Shown in pieces: positions 1 through 5,028 of a DNA stretch of 6,429 nt. The stretch's first letter is position 1; each line of letters begins with the position of its first letter. The notes below the pieces were generated by a model. That model saw nothing but the letters and a program-made list of their open reading frames with translations. It did no database searches and was not told where the DNA came from. A program made the translations under genes and the position numbers. Origin of the DNA: Rhodoferax sp. OV413 (GTDB taxonomy: Bacteria > Pseudomonadota > Gammaproteobacteria > Burkholderiales > Burkholderiaceae_C); NCBI GenBank assembly GCA_945861195.1, contig CAMATS010000132.1, positions 1-6,429 of the forward strand. Direction: 5' to 3'.

Positions 1-718
1 TGGACCAGGCCTCGGCCCAGGCCAGTACGGCCGCCTCGACTTCTTTGGCGCTTGCTTCCTGGCCGGCCGTTAGAAGCGGGCCTGGGCCTGCAGCAGTGCC
101 GGGTGCGGGGCTGGCGCTTTGGGCTGGGAGCGGACCCGGGGCTGTGACTGGGGCTGGCTTTGCTGCTGGCGCCGCCACTACCGCCGTGGGTTTGACGTTT
201 GGCGCGAACAACTCACGAATCAGGGCAAGCTTGGGCGGTACACCTGCATTGCTGCCATCGAGTTGCAGTGCCTTGTTGTAGGCTTGGCTGGCTAGCTTGG
301 CGTACACATCGCCCAGGTTTTCATGGGCAGTGGCATAACTCGGGCTGGTGCGTATGGCCATTTCCAGCGCCACGCGCGCCTTGTCAAATTGGCTTTGCCC
401 GGCGTAGAGAACCGCCAGGTTGTTGTAGGGCTCGGGCAACTCGGGATGATCTTCGGTCAATTTAGTGAAGGTGCTGATTGCTTCATTGAGCCGGCCGGTG
501 TCGCGTTGAATCACGCCTTTGATGAAGCGCATTTGCGGATCGCGCGGCTTGCTGGATAAAAAGGCGTCAGCCTTGGCCTGTGCCTCTGCCAGCTTGCCAG
601 CGCGCATGAGTTGCAGGGCGTCTGCGTAGTCGTCAGCACGCACGGAATTTGCGAGGCCCATTGTGGCGAGCAGCAACAGGGCAACCAATTGTCTGAACTG
701 CTTTGCGGCGTGCTTCAT
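1..718 (-). CDS. Exported TPR protein with Ala/Pro linker, C-terminus cut by window edge
   Basis: The frame is open for 239 codons from an ATG at 718 down to the window edge, so the C-terminus is missing. Residues 1-28 look like a Sec signal peptide: Lys/Arg-containing N-terminus, hydrophobic core LVALLLLATMGLA, probable cleavage after VRA, so a periplasmic location is inferred. Residues 29-157 hold about four TPR-like helical pairs with typical spacing, for example NNLAVLYAGQSQFDKARVAL near 99-118; the last unit (131-157) is shorter than 34 residues. Residues 172-216 are a Pro/Ala/Gly-rich linker. From 225 the sequence KEVEAAVLAWAEAWS resembles the first helix of an NTF2-like (SnoaL/Cds6-type) domain, but only 15 residues are visible. 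TPRs bind protein partners; the actual role is unknown. No clear Shine-Dalgarno precedes the ATG (CCACCCCCCGACC). It diverges from cysS. Confidence is high that this is a real gene, low on function. Confidence 0.85.
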   Translation of the reverse strand, partial: MKHAAKQFRQLVALLLLATMGLANSVRADDYADALQLMRAGKLAEAQAKADAFLSSKPRDPQMRFIKGVIQRDTGRLNEAISTFTKLTEDHPELPEPYNNLAVLYAGQSQFDKARVALEMAIRTSPSYATAHENLGDVYAKLASQAYNKALQLDGSNAGVPPKLALIRELFAPNVKPTAVVAAPAAKPAPVTAPGPLPAQSASPAPGTAAGPGPLLTAGQEASAKEVEAAVLAWAEAWS

Positions 719-743
719 GGTCGGGGGGTGGCTTTTTTTGTAG

Positions 744-777
744 CTCAAAAATTTGAGGCGTTTGCAGCAGCAAGCGC
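744..777. repeat. Adjacent palindrome and hairpin, possibly a degenerate intergenic repeat
   Basis: Positions 744-757 read CTCAAA-AA-TTTGAG, a perfect 6-bp inverted repeat. Directly next, 758-765 (GCGTTTGC) pairs with 770-777 (GCAAGCGC) around the loop AGCA: eight pairs in plus-strand RNA counting one U-G wobble, but one C-A mismatch in minus-strand RNA. No T-run follows on either side, so it is not a standard terminator. The words TAGCTC-A-rich and GCAAGCGC recall short intergenic repeats I remember from Comamonadaceae genomes; that link is unverified. Confidence 0.4.
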
Positions 778-787
778 GTTATATACT
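762..787 (+). promoter_or_regulatory. Weak candidate sigma-70 promoter for cysS
   Basis: TATACT at 782-787 matches five of six bases of the -10 consensus. The only nearby -35-like word, TTGCAG at 762-767, leaves a 14-base spacer, which is too short for a strong promoter and overlaps the hairpin. Transcription would begin near 794, giving a leader of about 120 bases before cysS. It is offered as the best candidate in this gap, not as a firm call. Confidence 0.25.
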
Positions 788-914
788 GAGTTTTATTGTA
801 GCCCAGCACCGAGAGCCAAGTGCCCCCAACGCCAGCAGCCATTGCCTCAGAAGCGCTTGTGTTTTGGGCCCTACGGGGTTCGTCTCGCGTGCCTCTAGCC
901 CCCTTGATTGATCC

Positions 915-2297
915 ATGAGCCTTCGAATTTACAGCACCCTGTCGCGTGCCATGATGCCGCTGCTGCCGATCGAGCCCGGCCATGTGCGCATGTATGTGTG
1001 TGGCATGACGGTGTATGACCTTTGCCACCTCGGCCATGCCCGTTCCATGGTGGCCTTTGATGTGGTGCAGCGCTGGCTCAAAGCCAGTGGCCTGCGGGTG
1101 AGCTATGTGCGAAACATCACCGACATTGACGACAAGATCATCCGCCGCGCCGTCGAAAACGGTGAGACCATTCGGGCCCTGACCGACCGCATGATCGAGG
1201 CCTTGCACCAGGATGCCGATGCCCTTGGCATACAGCGCCCTGACCACGAGCCCCGCGCCACTGACTACGTGCCGCAAATGCTCGCGCTCATAGGGCAGTT
1301 GGTGGACAAGGGCCTGGCCTACCCGGGCTCCGACGGCGACGTCAACTACGCTGTGCGCAAATTTCCGTCTTACGGTCGCCTGAGTGGCAAGTCGCTTGAT
1401 GACTTGCGCGCCGGTGAACGGGTGGCGGTGGCCGAGAGCAAGGATGACCCGCTGGATTTTGTGCTGTGGAAGGCAGCCAAGCCGCAGGAGCCGCAAGAAG
1501 TGCAGTGGGACAGCCTGTGGGGCCCGGGCCGTCCGGGTTGGCATATAGAGTGTTCGGCCATGTGCGCCGGCTTGCTGGGCGATTCGGTTGATATTCATGG
1601 CGGCGGTGCTGACTTGCAGTTTCCCCACCACGAGAACGAGATTGCGCAAAGTGAAGGGGCCAGTGGGCAAGCCCTGGCGAGCATCTGGATGCACAACGGC
1701 TTCGTCACCCGCGATCACGAAAAAATGTCAAAAAGCCTGGGCAATTTTTTCACCATCCGCGAGATCCTGGCCCGCTTCGATGCTGAAACCACCCGCTTTT
1801 TCATCGTCCGCGCCCACTATCGCAGCGCCCTCAATTACAGCGATGCCCACCTCGAAGACGCACGCAGCGCCCTGCGGCGCTTGTACACCGCTTTGGCATT
1901 GGTGCCGCCTTCACCAAGCAGTGAAATTGACTGGGAGCAGGTCCATGCCAAGGCATTCAAAGCCGCCATGGACGAAGACTTTGGCACCCCCGAAGCGGTA
2001 GCGGTGCTGTTTGAGCTCGCCACTGAAGTCAATAAAACCCGATCTGCGGCATTGGCTGGTTTGCTGCGTGCACTGGGTGCTTGCCTGGGCCTGCTGCAGG
2101 CCGAGCCGGAAGCCTTTTTACAAGCGGGCGCCAGGCTTGATGCGCTGGCCATTGAGGCGCTGATCGCGCAACGGACTTTGGCCAAGTCGCAGCGCGATTA
2201 CGCTCAGGCTGATCTGATTCGTCAGCAGCTTTTGGCGCAGGGCATCACGCTCAAAGACGGAGCTGCTGGCACCACCTGGCAGGCCGCCGCAGCCTAA
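915..2297 (+). CDS. cysS: Cysteinyl-tRNA synthetase (CysRS)
   Basis: A class I aminoacyl-tRNA synthetase that activates cysteine with ATP and loads it on tRNA-Cys in the cytoplasm. The 460 residues match the usual length (E. coli has 461). The HIGH signature is HLGH at residues 38-41, just after VCGMTVYDLC, and the KMSKS loop is at 270-274. The zinc site that selects cysteine is complete: C29, C213 (in GWHIECSAMC), H238 and E242 (in FPHHENE), aligning with E. coli C28, C209, H234 and E238. The C-terminal helical tRNA-binding region (about 310-450) ends in a typical AQADLIRQQLLAQGI segment. The ATG at 915 gives the usual N-terminus SLRIYSTLSR; no good Shine-Dalgarno is seen. It is the first plus-strand gene, 55 bases before the glycosylase gene. 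Identification is secure; nothing in the protein looks broken. Confidence 0.98.
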   Translation: MSLRIYSTLSRAMMPLLPIEPGHVRMYVCGMTVYDLCHLGHARSMVAFDVVQRWLKASGLRVSYVRNITDIDDKIIRRAVENGETIRALTDRMIEALHQDADALGIQRPDHEPRATDYVPQMLALIGQLVDKGLAYPGSDGDVNYAVRKFPSYGRLSGKSLDDLRAGERVAVAESKDDPLDFVLWKAAKPQEPQEVQWDSLWGPGRPGWHIECSAMCAGLLGDSVDIHGGGADLQFPHHENEIAQSEGASGQALASIWMHNGFVTRDHEKMSKSLGNFFTIREILARFDAETTRFFIVRAHYRSALNYSDAHLEDARSALRRLYTALALVPPSPSSEIDWEQVHAKAFKAAMDEDFGTPEAVAVLFELATEVNKTRSAALAGLLRALGACLGLLQAEPEAFLQAGARLDALAIEALIAQRTLAKSQRDYAQADLIRQQLLAQGITLKDGAAGTTWQAAAA

Positions 2298-2320
2298 GGT
2301 TTATCATGTCAACAAACCTT
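2296..2320 (+). repeat. 7-bp inverted repeat at the cysS stop codon
   Basis: AAGGTTT (2296-2302), which includes the last two bases of the cysS TAA stop, is perfectly complementary to AAACCTT (2314-2320) across an 11-base loop. The stem is AT-rich and no T-run follows, so it is unlikely to be an intrinsic terminator. The loop contains an ATG (2306-2308) that opens a 13-codon frame. Confidence 0.35.
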
Positions 2321-2352
2321 GATTGCCCAGCCTTGAGCCTTGACTGAACCCG

Positions 2353-3003
2353 ATGAGCGCCAACACAAAAACAGCGGTCAAATTGCTCACCCCAGCCTAC
2401 TGGGACGATGCTTGCGGTCACCTGATGGCGCAAGACCGGGTGATGAAAAGCCTGATTCCAAAATTTGGCACCGCCTGTCTTGAGACACGCGGCGATGCTT
2501 TCATCACGCTGGCGCGCAGCATTGTGGGCCAGCAAATCTCGGTGAAGGCGGCGCAGACCGTCTGGGACCGTTTCGCCCTGCTGCCGCTGCGCATGACGGC
2601 GGCGAATGTGCTCAAGCTCAAGGTAGACGATATGCGTGCCGCAGGCCTGAGCGCTCGCAAGGTCGAATACCTGGTTGATCTGTCCCTGCACTTCGACAAC
2701 CGATTGCTGCGCGTGAAAGACTGGGGTGCCATGGACGATGAGACCATCATTGCCGAGTTGGTCGCCATCCGCGGCATTGGACGCTGGACCGCCGAGATGT
2801 TCCTTATTTTTCACCTGATGCGGCCCAATGTTTTGCCGCTGGATGATGTGGGCCTGATCAATGGCATCAGCAAGTGTTATTTTTCTGGTGAAGCCGTCAG
2901 CCGCAGCGACGCACGCGAGGTGGCTGTTGCCTGGGCACCCTACTGCAGCGTGGCAACTTGGTATATTTGGCGCTCGCTAGACCCCCTGCCGGTCAACTAC
3001 TGA
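2353..3003 (+). CDS. DNA-3-methyladenine glycosylase II family (AlkA/Mag1-like, HhH-GPD)
   Basis: A base-excision repair enzyme that removes alkylated purines such as 3-methyladenine by hydrolysing the N-glycosidic bond. At 216 residues it is the compact Mag1-like form without the N-terminal domain of E. coli AlkA (282 residues). Visible landmarks are the LARSIVGQQISVKAAQTVW helix near residues 50-68, the helix-hairpin-helix AIRGIGRWTAEMF with G141-I142-G143, and LPLDDVGL, whose second Asp, D165, is the expected catalytic residue (E. coli AlkA D238). The C-terminal motif is normally W-x-P-[WY]-R-S; here it reads WAPYCS, with Cys at 198 in place of Arg. The end, ATWYIWRSLDPLPVNY, is typical of the family. 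No good Shine-Dalgarno precedes the ATG at 2353; a longer frame is not available. It sits between cysS and accA, with a 32-base gap to accA, likely one transcript. The family is certain; exact substrate range is not. Confidence 0.93.
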   Translation: MSANTKTAVKLLTPAYWDDACGHLMAQDRVMKSLIPKFGTACLETRGDAFITLARSIVGQQISVKAAQTVWDRFALLPLRMTAANVLKLKVDDMRAAGLSARKVEYLVDLSLHFDNRLLRVKDWGAMDDETIIAELVAIRGIGRWTAEMFLIFHLMRPNVLPLDDVGLINGISKCYFSGEAVSRSDAREVAVAWAPYCSVATWYIWRSLDPLPVNY

Positions 3004-3025
3004 ACCGGCTTGAAGCACAACGCAC

Positions 3026-3030
3026 AGGAG
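3026..3030 (+). promoter_or_regulatory. Ribosome binding site that fixes the accA start
   Basis: AGGAG lies five bases before the ATG at 3036. The same frame is open further upstream from an ATG at 2958, but that start lies inside the glycosylase gene, has no such site, and would add 26 residues unlike any AccA N-terminus. This decides for 3036. Confidence 0.8.
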
Positions 3031-3035
3031 CGCTG

Positions 3036-4013
3036 ATGGCCAAGAAAATATTTCTCGATTTTGAGCAGTCAATCGCTGAGCTTGAAAACAAAATTGATGA
3101 GCTGCGCTATGTGCAGACCGAATCAGCGGTAGACATCTCGAGCGAGATCGATCAACTGGCCAAGAAAAGCCTGCAACTCACCAAAGACGTCTACAGCCAG
3201 CTCACGCCCTGGCAGATCACCAAAATTGCCCGCCATGCAGAACGCCCCTACACGCTTGATTACTTGGGCGAGATATTCACCCATTTTGTCGAGATGCATG
3301 GCGACCGGCATTTTGCTGATGACCAAAGCATTGTTGGCGGCCTGGCCCGTTTCAATGGCACGGCCTGCATGGTGCTTGGCCAGCAAAAAGGGCGCGACAC
3401 CAAAGAGCGCGGGTTGCGCAATTTCGGTATGAGCAAACCCGAGGGCTACCGCAAAGCCTTGCGTTTGATGAAGACCGCTGAAAAATTTCGCCTGCCGGTG
3501 TTCACCTTTGTCGACACCCCGGGCGCCTACCCCGGCATTGATGCCGAAGAGCGTGGTCAGTCAGAGGCCATTGGTAGAAATATCTATGAGATGGCGCAGT
3601 TAGAGGTGCCCATCATCACCACCATCATCGGCGAGGGCGGCTCGGGCGGCGCCCTGGCTTTGTCTGTCGCTGACCAGGTGCTGATGCTGCAATATTCAAT
3701 TTACTCCGTCATCAGCCCGGAGGGCTGCGCCTCCATTTTGTGGAAAACTGCCGACAAAGCACAAGAGGCTGCCGAGGCGCTAGGCCTGACCGCGCACCGT
3801 CTCAAGGCGCTGGGCGTAGTCGACAAAATTGTCAATGAACCGGTTGGCGGTGCCCACCGTGACCACAAGCAAATGGCCGCTTTCCTTAAGCGTGCGCTCA
3901 CCGAAGCCCTGCGACAGGTCAGTGACCTCAAGGGGCAGGAGTTGTTAAACCGTCGTTATGAGCGGCTGCAAAGCTATGGCCGCTTCACCGACACGCGGAT
4001 GGCCGCACGCTGA
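3036..4013 (+). CDS. accA: Acetyl-CoA carboxylase carboxyltransferase subunit alpha
   Basis: With AccD it forms the cytoplasmic carboxyltransferase that moves CO2 from carboxybiotin (on AccB) to acetyl-CoA, making malonyl-CoA, the committed step of fatty acid synthesis. The 325 residues fit the family (E. coli 319). The N-terminus MAKKIFLDFEQSIAELENKI is the usual AccA helix. The crotonase-type core shows GDRHFADDQSIVGGLARFNG (about 88-107), GQQKGRDTKERGLRNFGM (about 115-132), VDTPGAYPG at 159-167, and the glycine-rich GEGGSGGA at 199-206 that builds the oxyanion hole, followed by SPEGCASILWK. All key motifs are intact. Start chosen by AGGAG five bases upstream. It lies 32 bases after the glycosylase stop and 18 bases before tilS. 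accD is not in the window, as is usual when the two subunits are encoded apart. Identification is secure. Confidence 0.98.
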   Translation: MAKKIFLDFEQSIAELENKIDELRYVQTESAVDISSEIDQLAKKSLQLTKDVYSQLTPWQITKIARHAERPYTLDYLGEIFTHFVEMHGDRHFADDQSIVGGLARFNGTACMVLGQQKGRDTKERGLRNFGMSKPEGYRKALRLMKTAEKFRLPVFTFVDTPGAYPGIDAEERGQSEAIGRNIYEMAQLEVPIITTIIGEGGSGGALALSVADQVLMLQYSIYSVISPEGCASILWKTADKAQEAAEALGLTAHRLKALGVVDKIVNEPVGGAHRDHKQMAAFLKRALTEALRQVSDLKGQELLNRRYERLQSYGRFTDTRMAAR

Positions 4014-4020
4014 AGGCCCC

Positions 4021-4025
4021 AGGGG
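4021..4025 (+). promoter_or_regulatory. Ribosome binding site for tilS
   Basis: AGGGG sits six bases before the tilS ATG at 4032, inside the 18-base gap after accA. It supports the annotated start. The flanking GGCCCC/GGGGCC could pair (4016-4021 region with 4022-4027) and partly hide the site, but the loop would be near zero, so a hairpin is doubtful. Confidence 0.55.
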
Positions 4026-4031
4026 CCCGGC

Positions 4032-4991
4032 ATGAACAGCCAGTTGCCTGAGGCACTGCGCCTTTTTTCCCCAGCGCTGCCTCTTGCTGTGGCCTACAGT
4101 GGCGGTGCTGATTCAACCGCGCTACTGCTTGCCTGTGCCGACAAGTGGCCCGGCCAGGTGCACGCCTTCCATGTGCACCACGGGCTGCAAGCCGCAGCTG
4201 ATGAATTTGAGCAACACTGCCAAGGCGTTTGCGCTGGTCTGAACCTGCCCCTGCATGTGCGTCGGGTTGATGCTCGCCCTGCGCTTGGCGACAGCCCGGA
4301 AGACGCTGCTCGGCGGGCCCGTTATCAGGCCTTGGCGGGGCTTGCCCAAAGCAGCAATGGCAGCGCCGACGGCGCAGCGATTTGTGACATAGCGCTTGCG
4401 CAACATGCCGATGACCAGGCCGAAACCCTGTTGCTAGCCTTAAGCCGTGGCGCCGGCCTGCCCGGTCTCAGCGCCATGCCGATGCAATGGAGCCGTGACG
4501 GCCTGCGCTATCACCGGCCCCTGCTCGGTGTGGCTGGCTCAGCCCTGCGTGACTGGTTGGCACAGCGCGGCGCGCGATGGATCGAGGACCCTACCAATGC
4601 CGACACCCGCTACACCAGAAACCGTATACGGGCCGAGCTGCTGCCCGTGCTACAGGCGGTTTTCCCCCAATTTCGCAGCACACTGGCCCGCAGCGCGGCC
4701 CATGCAGCCCAGGCCCAAGGCTTGCTGCTCGAACTCGCCGAGCTTGACCTGGCGCAGACAGGCGTGCCGCCGCAGTTGGCCGGTCTACAGGGCCTGAGCC
4801 GCCAGCGCCAGGCCAATGCACTGCGCCACTGGCTGCGCGGCGGCTACGATGTTTCGCCCAGCAGCGCTCAACTGGCTGAATTGCTCGAGCAGGTAGCCGC
4901 CTGTACCACCCGCGCGCACCAGATCCGAATCAAGGTAGGCAGGGGCATGGTGGAGCGACGTGGGCAGGTATTGCATTGGTACAATTCTTGA
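4032..4991 (+). CDS. tilS: tRNA(Ile)-lysidine synthetase, short form
   Basis: TilS uses ATP to attach lysine to C34 of the CAU anticodon of tRNA-Ile2, changing both its decoding (to AUA) and its charging from Met to Ile. The N-type ATP-pyrophosphatase P-loop is SGGADS at residues 23-28. It is followed by HVHHGLQ (47-53), the HADDQAET motif (125-132) and LSRGAGLPGL, and by EDPTNADTRYTRNRIR (185-200), all hallmark TilS sequences. From about 200 to 300 is the helical domain that contacts tRNA, ending QIRIKVGRGMVERRGQVLHW. At 319 residues it is shorter than E. coli TilS (432) and appears to lack the last C-terminal domain, closer to compact TilS proteins such as that of Aquifex. The ending is a clean TGA with no trace of a frameshift continuation, since lysC begins 37 bases on. 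Probably co-transcribed with accA. Confidence 0.96.
   Translation: MNSQLPEALRLFSPALPLAVAYSGGADSTALLLACADKWPGQVHAFHVHHGLQAAADEFEQHCQGVCAGLNLPLHVRRVDARPALGDSPEDAARRARYQALAGLAQSSNGSADGAAICDIALAQHADDQAETLLLALSRGAGLPGLSAMPMQWSRDGLRYHRPLLGVAGSALRDWLAQRGARWIEDPTNADTRYTRNRIRAELLPVLQAVFPQFRSTLARSAAHAAQAQGLLLELAELDLAQTGVPPQLAGLQGLSRQRQANALRHWLRGGYDVSPSSAQLAELLEQVAACTTRAHQIRIKVGRGMVERRGQVLHWYNS
4977..4985 (+). promoter_or_regulatory. Candidate extended -10 promoter for lysC
   Basis: TG at 4977-4978, one spacer base, then TACAAT at 4980-4985 forms an extended -10 element with five of six consensus bases. It lies inside the last codons of tilS, four bases before its TGA. The -35 side is poor (GCGACG at 4955-4960, 19-base spacer), which extended -10 promoters tolerate. 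Transcription would begin near 4992, leaving a leader of about 37 bases, too short for a lysine riboswitch. Inferred from consensus only. Confidence 0.45.
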
Positions 4992-5028
4992 CCAATTTCG
5001 CTCCCCACAACCACATCATGACACGCCG

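Larger units (their letters stand above)
719..914. other. Divergent intergenic region between the TPR gene and cysS
   Basis: This 196-base gap separates two divergently transcribed genes, so it must hold the start signals for both. It contains a short AT-rich palindrome (744-757), an 8-bp hairpin (758-777), a TATACT that could be a -10 box for cysS (782-787) and, on the minus strand, TTGGCT (814-819) sixteen bases from AATAAA (792-797), a weak candidate promoter for the TPR gene. The rest (about 802-914) shows only the 8-base palindrome AAGCGCTT at 851-858 and no credible small gene. No strong Shine-Dalgarno lies before the cysS ATG. The promoter assignments are inference from consensus matching by eye. 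Confidence 0.5.

Noticed and set aside
633..1718. 361-codon open frame on the minus strand across cysS
   Set aside because: It lies entirely opposite cysS and the intergenic region, its protein resembles no family I know, and long antisense frames are common in GC-rich genes. The cysS motifs are complete on the other strand.
2251..2814. 187-codon minus-strand frame opposite the glycosylase gene
   Set aside because: Mirror frame of a well-supported gene, with no recognisable domain or ribosome site.
2959..2967. TGGTATATT as an extended -10 promoter for accA
   Set aside because: The bases encode the conserved W-Y-I-W segment of the glycosylase and no -35 box is at a usable distance, so chance is the simpler explanation.
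2958..3035. Upstream extension of accA
   Set aside because: It overlaps the glycosylase C-terminus in another frame and lacks a ribosome site; the start at 3036 has AGGAG and a family-like N-terminus.
4960..5028. Upstream extension of lysC
   Set aside because: The added 23 residues are the shifted-frame reading of the tilS end; aspartate kinases begin at the ALIVHKYGGTS segment.
4992..5028. Lysine riboswitch or terminator before lysC
   Set aside because: Only 37 bases, with no hairpin or T-run; an L-box needs far more sequence.
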